A stretch of 30,121 nt of DNA from the NCBI GenBank assembly GCA_019648995.1, contig BLXT01006999.1, positions 3,078,479 through 3,108,599 of the forward strand. The letters run 5' to 3'. The DNA is from Plakobranchus ocellatus. Taxonomy: Eukaryota; Mollusca; Gastropoda; Plakobranchidae. This document shows, in pieces, positions 1 through 9,831 of the stretch. The position numbers and the translations under genes are program-made. The notes beneath the pieces are model-generated. The model saw only the letters and a program-made list of their open reading frames with translations, was not told the DNA's origin and did not search any database. Numbering within the stretch: position 1 is the first letter of the stretch; each line of letters begins with the position of its first letter.

Positions 1-754
1 TGGTGGTGATGGTAGAGATGATGGTAATGGTGGTGATGGTAGAGATGATGGTAGAGATGATGGTAATGGTGGTGATGGTAATGGTGGTGATGGTAGAGAT
101 GATGGTAATGGTGGTGATGGTAGAGATGATGGTAATGGTGGTGATGGTAGAGATGATGGTAATGGTGGTGATGTTAGAGATGATGGTAATGGTGGTGATG
201 GTGTTGGCGATCGTGGTGGCGATGAGCGATGTAGGTGGTAGTGGTGATGGTAGTAGTAATGGTGATAGCGATGTCGGTGGTGATGGTAGAGGCCATGTTG
301 GTGGTCAGGGTGATGGTATTGGTGATGATGGTAGTGATTGTGGTGGCGATGTCGTGGTAGTGGTGATGGTATTTGTTGATGATGGTGGTGGCGATGTCGG
401 TGGTGATGTCGGTGGTGATGGTAGTGGTGATGGTAGAGGCTATGTCTGTGGTAAGGGTGATGGTGTTGCTGGTGGTGGTAGTGATGTGGTGGCGATGTCG
501 GTGGGGTAGTTTTTGGTGGTGATGGTGGTAGTGATAGTGTTAGCGAGGGTGTTAGTAGTAGTGTTGAAGATGATGGTTATTGTAATTATAATGGTAATAG
601 TTGTACTTATGGAAGCGGTTCATCTTGGTGGTTGGGTGGGTGGTCGTAGTGATAGTGGTCATGATAGATATAGAAGTGGGACTGGTTATCGCTATGGTGA
701 TAGTCATGGTAGTGGTGATAGTCTTGGTAATGGTGGTGGTAGTGGTGATGGATA
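1..754. repeat. GGT/GAT-rich minisatellite
   Basis: The stretch is built from the trinucleotides GGT, GAT, AGA and AAT. Near the left edge it has a recognisable 27-base unit (GGT GGT GAT GGT AGA GAT GAT GGT AAT) that recurs with small deletions, then decays into a looser GGT/GAT/AGT mixture. The first 207 bases contain no C on this strand. Open frames here are a consequence of the repeat: one reads Met-Val, another Gly-Asp-Arg-Asn. There is no start context or splice signal to suggest a real protein, although a Gly/Asp-rich exon entering from the left cannot be excluded. The repeat probably continues beyond the window. Confidence 0.9.
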
Positions 755-1540
755 AGTTGTGGTAATATCGTTGTAATGATACCGGGTGGTGGTAATGAGG
801 GGCAAGAGAAAGATGTGTGTACCTACTAATATTTACAATCTAAAATCGTCTTAAACGATGATTTGAAAGGGAAACGCAACTATCTTCTGAAACATTGTAT
901 AGCTGTTAGGATTTTTGTAGATTAACGATACGATCTATCTAGACTAGTCTAGAGGTCGCTTGAACTAGGTCTTGGAATTAACTCCTAGAGAAGGCAACTT
1001 TTACTGCTATGGAGGTTTTAACTCTAGATCTGTATGGATTTATTGTCGTATGGATGCTAATCTATTAATTCTCTTTGAGATAAAAAAAAATAATGAATGA
1101 AGTATCATTAGACAGATTTATGTGGGCTTACTAAGAGTCTTATAATCAAACCCACATGCTTGTATTAAAATAAAGTTTAATTCAATATTATTGTAACAGG
1201 CCCAACAAAAGTTGCTAGGTATTGGTTTGCAATGAATTACTCGCGTAACCAATTCACATCAGCTGTTGATCCAATGACTAAAATTCTTTCAGGTCGCAGA
1301 GCTTTCCCCCATCCTGAGGAAAGGACAGGGAGTGTGGACAACACAAAGGATACAACTTAAGAGGCTTGAGCTTGATATATATATATATCAACAACTGGAT
1401 TTCTGTCCTTTTTCTCATAGGAATGCTTTTGTTCAAATTGGCATTAGTAAAATATAGGTGAAGTAGGCATGAAAGGAATTTCAATTGTACATAAAAAGAT
1501 GGTCTTTCATTTTTGTGTTTAATTGATCTTCACAGTCATC
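755..1540. other. AT-rich stretch without a gene
   Basis: No convincing coding exon or RNA gene was seen. It contains a perfect 16-base palindrome at 938-953, a short TA run at about 1376-1388, and the left member of a direct repeat at 1388-1400 whose partner is at 1742-1754. Confidence 0.6.
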
Positions 1541-1544
1541 TCCA

Positions 1545-1790
1545 GGCCGATGGCCGACTGGGTAGTGCTGTATGCATCGGACCAAAAAACGATTGACGTC
1601 GCAGTTGACCTAACATAATTTTTTGTGGTGACCAACTGTATAGCTAAACCTGAACTTTGGCGAACCTGCCTGAGAAATCCAGAAGCCCTTCTATCGCGAG
1701 TTTGAGTCCCGCCACCGGCGTCCTGGCCTGACGAAGGTGTTTCAACAACTGGATCCAGATTTCCTTTATGTATGAGAATGCTGGTGATAA
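1545..1790 (+). mobile_element. tRNA-derived SINE, copy 1
   Basis: An A-box-like segment (tggccgactgggtag, 1551-1565) is followed by a B-box-like segment (gagtttgagtccc, 1698-1710), as expected for a RNA polymerase III promoter from a tRNA gene. They are about 145 bases apart, longer than in a tRNA, so the head is interrupted or rearranged. Downstream lies a core, ggcgtcctggcctgacg (1717-1733), which recurs at 3731, 11595 (minus strand) and, weaker, 2656. A 13-base direct repeat at 1388-1400 and 1742-1754 brackets the region. The open frame on the opposite strand (1519-1818) is the translated SINE, not a gene. Confidence 0.6.
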
Positions 1791-2151
1791 AAAATTTGCT
1801 AATAATTATAGAAAACAAGCACCAGGAGAGAAAGGTAAGTCTATGATAGCATAGAATATAACACTGGCTGTTTCTATGTACAAAGGCTTGCTTGGCACTG
1901 CGTCTGTGCTCTGCTTAGCATCATGCTCGTGAATGTCTACTAGACTTATAGAAGTAAAAACCAGCTTAACTTTAAATAGTGAAATCTTTAAAATTTTTGG
2001 GCAACGAGCCAAATATATCTCTTCATGCTAATTATTTATTTTCATAACGTTAGTTTAGTAATCTTAGATCTAAGAAAGAGGGCAATGGGTAAAACGGACG
2101 ATATCGGAAAAAGCAGAGGAAAGTCAATCCTGAAGCCTATGTTGATCATTT
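1791..2151. other. AT-rich stretch without a gene
   Basis: No feature recognised. Short open frames on both strands lack splice sites or coding character. Confidence 0.5.
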
Positions 2152-2352
2152 GGAGAGAGAGAGAGAAAGAGAGGGGGGGAAAAAAAAGCGAGAGAGAGAG
2201 AAAGAGCGAAAAAGAGAGGGCGAGAGAGAGCGACAAAGAGAAAGAGTGGGCGAGAGAGAAAGAGAAAGACCGTGGAAGAGAAAGAAAGGACGAGCGAGAG
2301 AGATGGCAAGAGAGCGAACGAGCGAGCGAGAGAGAAGAGAGAGAGAGAGAGT

Positions 2353-2397
<45 letters not shown>
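2152..2397. repeat. GA polypurine tract 1
   Basis: About 245 bases are almost purely purine on the plus strand: interrupted GAGA, GAAAGA, GCGA and GGA units, then perfect (GA)n near the right end. Open frames over it on both strands (Arg-Glu-rich one way, Ser-Leu-rich the other) are repeat artefacts. Confidence 0.92.
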
Positions 2398-2399
<2 letters not shown>

Positions 2400-2637
2400 T
2401 AAGCTTGCAAGATATATGTTTTTGCCTTTCATGTTGTGTTTCACAGGCACGTTTTAATTGTATTTTTCTTAAGTCACATCTAATCTAAAAATTAATTTTG
2501 GTAATTTTTTTTTCCAATCGTTAAACCAGGCTATGTACCTGTAGACAACGTGAGAGGAAACAAGGTACTGCACAGGTCTGCTATTCTAAGAGAATTCCTG
2601 TGTGTAAAGATTCAAAGATTTTCAAATCCAACAATCA

Positions 2638-2694
2638 GATTCGAGCTCCAACATCGTTGTCCTGACCTGATGGAGGGCCTGGAAACCTGAGATC
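2638..2694 (+). mobile_element. SINE fragment, copy 2 (B box and core only)
   Basis: A B-box-like agattcgagctcc (2638-2649) leads into gtcctgacctgatggagg and then a CCTGgAAaCCTGA stretch. This matches the core and 3' part of the copies at 3731 and 11595 in order and spacing. No A box or 5' part is evident, so it is truncated or diverged. Confidence 0.45.
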
Positions 2695-2699
2695 ATCTT

Positions 2700-3608
2700 T
2701 ATGTCAAATTTTATACGACGAAAACAAACCAAACCAGGATCACAATGTCGACATCATAATCTTCCCACCTCTACCACCAGTGCATAGAGCAGTCTCAACC
2801 CTAATGTGTGATGTGAAGACAGCAAACCCAGCAGGGAAGTAAAATAAATGTTCTGCAAATTTACAACCTTCTCTCGAAAAGAATTTTTCTTTTTTTTTTT
2901 TTTTTTTCTTGTAAAAGCTGAAATGAGACCCAAAAATTAATGCCAAGGGAGAAAAAAAAAACCAAGTGACACTCGGACCCTTGAGAAAAGAACAGCAATT
3001 ACAAGAGGTTAGCTGGCTGTCCTAACTGCCTGAGAAGGACAAGTTGGGAGTTAAACTAAGACAAGACAAACAATAATCCAACTGCCAAAAAATCCAAACA
3101 AAAAAGTTTTGGTCATACAGACTCGGCTGCAAGATCACAAAACTATGGCTAAAGTTTAAAGCGTTAAATCTTATAAAAATCTTTTATAAAATTGTTAGCC
3201 TTCCGATGCATTTAACACTTACTAAAAGATAACCTTCAAAGAGTTATATGTGAAATGTTAAAGTTCCTAACGCATATAAATTTGGGAAAGCTGATAATTA
3301 CATTTTTGTACATGTGAATACGGTTTTTATTTTTCATCAAGTGTTGCATACTCGCAACAATATTGCTAGAATCTTACACCAAAGAAAGCACAGCACAAAA
3401 AGTGGCCCGCGTTATTTTATGTCTTCTGCCTTTCAAGGGTCAAGAAACTGAACTGTCAAAAACCTCAGTATGGTGATAGACTGCAACAAGTTTTCTGTGG
3501 TGAAAATTCAGTTCCAGTAGACAAAATATGACCTGTGAATGTTCTGTTTCAACATGTTGTTTATCTCCACACTTTTACTTTATTTTAGATTTTTTGTTGT
3601 TTTGTTTT
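2700..3608. other. AT-rich stretch without a gene
   Basis: No exon with convincing splice sites was seen. It includes a poly-T run near 2889-2907 and several A runs. Confidence 0.5.
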
Positions 3609-3609
3609 T

Positions 3610-3788
3610 AGGTATTTACATCCGCTCAATCCTGCCTGCGGGGCATCGGTGGAAAGCGTGAGCCCGCCCTGGGATATGCAGAGACCTTTCCGTGGCGGGT
3701 TCAAGCCGCCCTCCCATCCGCCCATCCTCTCGGCGTCCTGGCCTGACGGATGGTCGGAAAGCCTGAAATGGCCTTGTTGTGTGCGCGC
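3610..3788 (+). mobile_element. tRNA-derived SINE, copy 3, running into a TA microsatellite
   Basis: The block is conspicuously GC-rich in an AT-rich setting. It has a B-box-like gggttcaagcc (3697-3707), then the shared core cggcgtcctggcctgacgga (3731-3750), then a 3' part (aaagcctgaaatggccttgt) comparable to that of the 11555-11700 copy. A short Pro/Ser-rich open frame here is SINE sequence. The 3' end passes straight into (TA)n, so the microsatellite may have grown from the SINE tail. Confidence 0.6.
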
Positions 3789-3869
<81 letters not shown>

Positions 3870-3894
3870 CACACACACACACACATATATACAC
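3789..3894. repeat. (TA)n-(CA)n microsatellite
   Basis: Roughly 75 bases of TA are followed by about 17 bases of CA and a short TATA/CACTA end. Ile-Tyr open frames over it are artefacts. Confidence 0.95.
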
Positions 3895-4065
3895 TACATA
3901 CATCAAAAAAAAAAGGAAACTAAAAAAGAAAAAAAAAATTAATATTTAATTCTTTCAAAAATTAACATTCGCCTAAAAAATTATTGACAATTCCAACGTT
4001 TGTATGAAAGGAATATCATATTATGTGGTTTTTCTATTTTTTCTCTTTTTATTGTTTCCTTTCAG

Positions 4066-4187
4066 ATAGTTTTGAGCTATTGAATCAGATATTGACAACC
4101 CTACACAGACTAATTTCAGAGACAATCTCTGGATATCCTTCTTTGCCTCTAAGGAATGATAGCGGCATTCTGCTAATGACATTAATA
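4066..4187 (+). CDS. Probable internal exon of an unidentified plus-strand gene
   Basis: A pyrimidine-rich run ending tttcctttcag (to 4065) precedes a 122-base open segment closed by a strong donor, gtaagt, at 4188. In the single sensible frame it starts with the last two bases of a codon and encodes 40 residues starting SFELLNQILTTLHRLISETI and ending DSGILLMTLI, ending on a codon boundary. The sequence looks like a soluble alpha-helical segment with regular leucines; I do not recognise a family. It is interesting that a strong acceptor, a strong donor and a clean frame coincide in an AT-rich background. Neighbouring exons of the same gene are not established. Confidence 0.5.
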
Positions 4188-5734
4188 GTAAGTAGTGTGT
4201 CTATTATATTATAAATAATTTTTTTTTAAAGACAGTTAGAATTTATTAAACTTTTAGCAATGTAGGGTATATGTTTGATCACACCGCCTATGCATTTATA
4301 TCTTTTTTTTTTTTTTTTTTTTTGGCTTTTTCGAAAGATTTGATAAACATTACAGGCCGTGACAGTCTGGCAAAGTTTGACCTTTGTGTGTTTTACATTC
4401 ACAGCAGCTTCAAATAGCATGAGAACGTGTGAAAGAAGAAAAGAGAAAAGACAATACAGGATATTGAGACAAAATCGGACACGGTGGGTTATGTGAAAAA
4501 ATCTCATATTTTGATTTGAAGTGTATATTAATAGGTATGGTCTTTTTTTTTTTAGCCTGTTTACATTCACATTACAAAAGAAAAAAACCACCTAAAGTAG
4601 TTCTACGCCCAGTCCAATTGATTTTTACTGTCATCTGGTTTTTCGCTTCATGCACGGTAAGATGAAATGTGCATTTAATTCCTAGCCAAACACATTTCTG
4701 GCTTTTATCATTTCGCACATGGTTTTTACTCTGGAAAAAAAAAATTATGTACCAAAATTTTGATGCCCTTTTCTTCCTTTGCACTCAAAGTTGTTCTGAT
4801 TTTCCATCGCTTACTATTGTTAAAATTTCCTCAACCAACCCACCCCCTTTATAAAGCAATTTATATTACTTCAAATAAAATTAAAAAAAAAAAAAAAAAG
4901 TAATGCCTTTATTATGAATTGCATATCTTTAATGCACCCACCTGCTAGTGTTCATGTTTCTGAGTTGTAGAGGTTTAGGGATAACCCTGTTCGTTTGATT
5001 TCATTTTATTTTTAAAACATTTTTTTTTGGGGGGGGGGGGGGGGGGNNTTAGCTCGATTACATCATCATTGCCCATTTTTGCTGTCTCAAATCAGTCCTA
5101 TAATGAATGAAACATGTCTATGCGATATACAATGAAATCTTTTGTTTTTTTAGTTTGGTTCTCCCGTAAGTCGATCTTCTTTTTAGCAATAAGGAATGAA
5201 ATGAAGTAAAAGTGCAGATAAGTCAGTGAGGGTTTCAATTTCCCAAGGACATCGACTTATCCGTATCTACCGCTTAATAGTTTTTCTTAGGTACTCGCCA
5301 AAAAAGTTGGGGTCTTCGTGCCTACCACCTCCTTTGCTATAAGAAGGCAAACATCTTTCTATATTATTATGGCAAGTTAACAACAGCAGCAAACACGTGG
5401 GTTGATAAAGGAAACGATCCTTACAGTTCACCGCTTACATAATCGTACAGTAACAAGTTTGAAAAAGAACACGGGCTGAGTTTAAGTAACTAGTAGCTTT
5501 TAAAGTGTTATGACGCTATTGTTTAGATATTCAGCTTTGCATTATTGCAATGAAATGTATTCAAGAGATTTAAAAAATAAACTTTGTATCAACTTAAACT
5601 GATTGAAAAGTTTTCTCCGAAATTAGAATTAAGATTATTGGCATTATTGTGAAGCGTTATTTCAGGTCACGCCATAAAAGTTTGTGTGTAATATTGATAC
5701 CCAATTTAAAGAAACTATTTGTTTCCTATATCAG
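4188..5734. other. AT-rich stretch, intron-like, no gene seen
   Basis: Contains long T runs (about 4302-4323), A runs (about 4883-4899) and an 18-base G run (5029-5046) followed by two N at 5047-5048. No supported exon. Confidence 0.5.
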
Positions 5735-5884
5735 GTCAAGGTTATCGAATCGCCCATTGCTTTGGAGGGTGAAAACTTTTTGCGCCTTACAAAAAAAGAC
5801 ACGGGCTTTTATCGCACATTTCTAGCAAAAGGGAACTTCTCAAGGCTTTACCTTCAACACCAGACCTTTTTTTATATATCTTGA
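5735..5884 (+). CDS. Doubtful exon candidate
   Basis: A pyrimidine-rich acceptor (tttgtttcctatatcag) precedes an open frame starting VKVIESPIALEGENFLRLTK that runs to a TGA at 5882-5884. It starts in phase 0, so it could follow the 4066-4187 exon, which ends in phase 0. There is no clear donor and no polyadenylation signal close behind, and the composition is only weakly coding-like. It may be chance or a dead exon. Confidence 0.22.
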   Translation, partial: VKVIESPIALEGENFLRLTKKDTGFYRTFLAKGNFSRLYLQHQTFFYIS

Positions 5885-6701
5885 GAACCGGGATTCCCCG
5901 CAAATGGATATCTTTGTCTTAACACCAATCGGAAGATGAGTGTAAAAAATGTTACATTAATTTTTCTCTTAGTGACATTTTGTATCAAGATGTTAATGCG
6001 TGGCATTCTCCATCAAAGCCGTGTTTTATAACTTTTAAAGAAAAGTATATTATGTTCTAGTGAAATTTTTACCTCTCTTATATTTAAGAGAGCGCAGTGA
6101 AATTGACATAATTTTATGAATGAATGCATTTTCGGGCATGAGAGTTAAAAAATCTGATCCTGATTCAGACATAACAGTGACAGTTGCTGAGTCATACTGA
6201 TTTTTGCTATTTAGACCAATTAGGCCTATCAAAAAAAAAATTGGAAAAGTTAGTGGTTGAAATCATAGGCATGAATTTATAAACTTATCTTGTTAGGTTT
6301 TATGATTCAATAGGAGAGGTTATAATCAATACTATTTCGATCAAATTATTGTCTATCTTACAGCGAGGCAGACGTAAAGCACTAGTAGTACTTGGGCAGT
6401 TTTTTGCACAAAACAAAAATTACTAGAACAAAAGTTTCTACAACTGAAACATTGTTTTGATATAACACAATAACATATATCTTATATAACATGAGGATGT
6501 GACAGAAGGTCGTGTAACTGTCTCTAAGACAACATGTTCCTTTTTAACAGGAAACGTTCCCTTATAATGTGTCAGTTTATAATATTTTATTTACAAATCG
6601 TCAGAGAACAGAAAATTTGGCTTTAGAAGATTGCATGTTAAGCAAAAAGTTGGGGTAGTTTTGAATTGTCTCTGCTATCATATACTATACTTTTTATCTA
6701 G
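5885..6701. other. AT-rich stretch without a gene
   Basis: Nothing coding recognised. It holds the left arm (6498-6511) of a 14-base inverted repeat whose right arm is at 6868-6881. Confidence 0.5.
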
Positions 6702-6996
6702 CATCGCACAAACTGTAATGATTTTTGTAAACAAAGCTATACACGATTCTTTCTCTCTCTTGATTGAAGGCATAGAAAACAATACTAAACAGAAAAATAG
6801 ACGCAAAAAATCTTTAGAAGCAATACAAAGCTTACAAAGTCGACAAAATCACATGTGCAACAATCCTGACCTTCTGTCACAATGTCGCATCCTAATTTCA
6901 ATAACTGTACACACTGTGGTGGTCTGTTACTGGGATGCTGAAGAACAGCTGCACTGGCACTCCATCGCTATGCTCACTGATGACATTGCAAAATGA
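6702..6996 (+). CDS. Possible exon or relic open frame
   Basis: An acceptor-like tttttatctag precedes a 98-codon open frame (starting IAQTVMIFVNKAIHDSFSLL) with a basic cluster KQKNRRKKS in the middle, ending at TGA 6994-6996. The segment is AT-rich but has fewer homopolymers than its flanks. The region just after it (7000-7130) is GC-richer and open on both strands. No homology is recognised, and no donor or poly(A) signal settles the structure. It could be an exon, an old transposon piece or chance. Confidence 0.2.
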
Positions 6997-7627
6997 CCAT
7001 CATGCGGTGGAGCCATCAGCTTCTTGCAAAGTTTGTTGCCAGTGAGGTCAGTTAGAGACGTATATGCTGGTCCACAGTATAAGGGCAAGAATGCCCTGGC
7101 AGTCTCATGGTTGAGTTGCCTTTTCAAAAGTCGTCAAATAAATATCGTCACGCTTATTCCACATTTTCCTGGGTCAATTTTTGGGGCCCATTTGTTTTTT
7201 TGTTTTTTTTTTTGCTTTATAATACCCTCAAGCCTTTCCTACATTTTCCACAATAATTCTTGATTAGTTTCGTTCCCTTCATCCATATTTTTAACATGAA
7301 AACCCACATGATGAGAAAGCATCATAGTAAGTGTGGTGATAGTTTTTCCTAGTCTCCTCAAACCACCAAAAGTGACTAAGACAAATGTGGAATGAGCGTG
7401 ACGATGACGCGAGAAACAGGACGTAAAATGAATTTGAACGATGACTTCAGTCTGCTGCCTTAACTCCTCTTTCCGAGATACGTTTTTTTTTTATCTGAGC
7501 ATGGCAAGAGAAAGGCAGATTGGGACACTGAATTTCCAATATGTTTCATAGAGCTTTAATTTTTAACAATTTTAACTCTATAACTTTTACTTTAAGACTT
7601 GTGCATAATTAAAAAAAAAAATTCTAA
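6997..7627. other. Unannotated stretch before the mariner element
   Basis: 7000-7130 is slightly GC-richer with short open frames on both strands; the rest is AT-rich. No supported gene. Confidence 0.4.
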
Positions 7628-7629
7628 TA

Positions 7630-8894
7630 CGAGGGAAGTTCGGAAAGTAACCGGAAAATAATCATAACTTTTGACCTAGTCAATACTTTAAACAGCGGTA
7701 AACAGCATATTAATGGGAAAATTCATTGTACACTTGGTGCGCAAGTTTCAGCACCATCAGTGAACGCACTGATAAACAGCATTGATTTTAAAATGGCGCC
7801 CCCCATCGCAGTGCGGTCAAAGCTGGAAATAAAAGCTGTTGTCCGTTTTCTGTTCGCAAAGGGAACAAAATCTTCCGTAATATACAGAGAAATAGTGGAA
7901 AACTACGGTGAGCATGCAATGTCGATGACCCAAGTCTATCAGTGGTTGATGAGCTCATCAAAGTCGACAGAAGAGTGAAACTGAATGAAATTTCTCTGAA
8001 ACTTGACATTCCCAAAACGAATGTTTATGAAATTGACTATGGTAAACTTGGCTATCGCAAAGTTTCTGCCAGATGGGTCCTCAAAATGTTGTCGTTAGCG
8101 CCAGAGAGTCGAAATGTCCCAAATCCTGCTGCACCGGTGTCAACAAGGTGGTGATGAAACCGTTGATGTGGGGCCTGGCGGGAACCATCGTGCCACGAAC
8201 AAGCTTCTTAACACCTCATCACTGGAGATGAAACTCGGTTACACCTGAGCACTCCGGAGACAAAACGCGACTCAGTGACATGGAAGCACCCGTCCTCTCC
8301 TGTCACAGAAAAGTTCAAAGTCCAGCAATCGGCAACAAAAGTGATGGCCACCATGTCTTGGGACTCACGTGGAATGATCATTTTAGATATTTTGCCAAAA
8401 GGAGAGAGTTTCAATGCTGATCGATATTGTGAAACACTTGACCGGCTGAGACATGCTGTTCGACGCAAAAGACCTGCGTAGCGGAGTTGTCCTTCAACAC
8501 GACAATGCAACCCCCACACGGCAAAACGCACAAAGGAATGGCTTGAACGTTACAGGTGGGACATTATTCCCCACCCGGCCCACAGTCCAGACCTTGCACC
8601 CTCAGACTTTCATCTATCTGGGCCCATAAAGCGTCACCTGGGAGGCAAAAAGTTTGAGGATGAAGATGAATTCATTGGTGAAGTTCGTGATTGGTTTTCA
8701 AAGCTTGAAGCAAACTTTGTCACACAGTTTATATACTCACTTCTCCCACGGTGGCAAAAATGCATAGCTCTACACAGGGACTACATAGGAAAGTAGCCAA
8801 TAAATTTATCTTTCCCATGTGTAAGTGTCATGCTTGTCAATTAAAAACTTTTTGAATAATTCCATTTGTCCGGTTACTTTCCGAACTCCCCTCG
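7630..8894 (+). mobile_element. Tc1/mariner-family transposon, full length with TIRs and TA duplication
   Basis: The 25-base terminal inverted repeats at 7630-7654 and 8870-8894 (outer part cgaggg[a/g]agttcggaaag, ending taaccgg) differ at one position. The element is flanked by TA at 7628-7629 and 8895-8896, the target-site duplication of mariner transposons. Its length, 1265 bases, is typical of the family. Inside is a decayed mariner transposase on the plus strand. The ends are better preserved than the coding region, so it cannot move itself but might have been moved by a transposase supplied elsewhere. Confidence 0.95.
7793..8796 (+). pseudogene. Mariner transposase (DD34D type), inactivated
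   Basis: The product would cut and paste the element by binding its TIRs. The N-terminal DNA-binding part starts at 7793 (MAPPIAVRSKLEIKAV, then GTKSSVIYREIVENYGEHAM) and stops at 7976. The reading frame changes near 7945, where the helix segment QVYQW is joined almost directly to RRVKLNEIS; the usual linker is missing, indicating an internal deletion. The second frame carries KLGYRKVSARWVLKML. Several stops lie near 8155-8250. The catalytic motifs remain recognisable in pieces: ITGDET (about 8215-8233), HDNA (about 8500) and SPDLAPSDFH (about 8583-8612), matching the three acidic positions of the mariner triad. There is also a stop at about 8480. The frame ends with YIGK and a TAG at 8794-8796. 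With stops, a frameshift and a deletion it cannot give active protein. Confidence 0.93.
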
Positions 8895-8896
8895 TA

Positions 8897-9760
8897 CATG
8901 CTTTAGGCACTTTCAGATAATGTTTGATTAGTTGGAGGGACTCAGGCCTACACTATTTGATTGTACAGATCTGATGCAAGCATCTCTGCTTATGGCCTTG
9001 CCAGTTCAAGGTTCGACTTGCAAAGCACTTCTAACAGGAGTAACAGCATCTTAGTATAAGCTATTTCTGATGCATTAACAGCATCTTTAACTCGGGTTAT
9101 GGCATAATATTTGTCCCAGTCTTTTAATTTTGATAATTTTTTTTTTCAATTTATATATATTTTTTCATTTGATCGGGTTTTTTTACATGTACTGTTGATC
9201 CGAATGTGTTTTTCTGGTTCAAGATAAATCTCCTTGAATAGAAATCACAATGTCGTGTGTAACTCATTGCTTTATTCACTGTACATTTTAATATTGCATA
9301 GAATAATACTTCTCTATATTGATGAATATTCCTTATTTCTATTCCTTTCTACTACCCGACCCAGTGATGTCAATAGCGGACTCTGTCACAATAGTAGCTT
9401 GGACGAAACGGGACACAAAGATTGAGCTTTTGACTTCAAACAATAACTTAAGATTCTGTATAGTAACGTATCCTACTTTTTGATATGGCACTGAATTCAT
9501 GATAGTATATATAATGTGATTGCGCTTGTATAAAACTTACATTATTACCAGCCATTTCAATTTCAGCAGTTTTTAAATAACACTTTATATAGTTTGTTAA
9601 GTCAATCATTTAAAAAAACATTTATTTCTACGTCAAAAAAGAAAAAAAAAATCGCATTAGTGAACTATTTGGGTACTTTGGTTTTCAATATGTCCATGCT
9701 CATACATTATTTTTCATCAAAAGTGTTCCTTGACCTTCTTCATCCCTTTACTCTGCTCAG
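8897..9760. other. AT-rich stretch without a gene
   Basis: No supported gene. 9340-9420 has a pyrimidine run and a short open frame (TTRPSDVNSGLCHNSSLDET) but no donor. A weak B-box-like aaggttcgactt at about 9008-9019 has no convincing partner. Confidence 0.5.
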
Positions 9761-9831
9761 ACCATGGGATCTCAATGGCAGCATTCTGTGCCGAGAGCTC
9801 TGAGGACGGAGACAAAACTTCCAGACAAATA
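9761..9831 (+). CDS. Possible short internal exon, plus strand
   Basis: The acceptor (catccctttactctgctcag) is strong and the donor (gtgagc at 9832) is good. The 71-base interval is open in a frame that starts with two codon-completing bases and ends on a codon boundary: HGISMAAFCAESSEDGDKTS then RQI. The same phases (2 in, 0 out) are seen at 4066-4187, so the two cannot be joined directly and other exons would be needed between them. A second frame (TMGSQWQHSVPRALRTETKL) is also open. No family recognised. Confidence 0.33.

Noticed and set aside
3..509. Long Met-Val-rich open frame at the left edge
   Set aside because: It is a direct consequence of the GGT/GAT repeat and has no start or splice context.
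1519..1818. Minus-strand 99-residue open frame
   Set aside because: It is the SINE read backwards.
2025..2488. Overlapping Arg-Glu-rich and Ser-Leu-rich open frames
   Set aside because: They are readings of the GA polypurine tract on both strands.
3585..3942. Open frames with Ile-Tyr and Cys-Val runs
   Set aside because: They combine SINE sequence with the TA/CA microsatellite.
9008..9019. B-box-like aaggttcgactt as another SINE
   Set aside because: No shared core or A box nearby.
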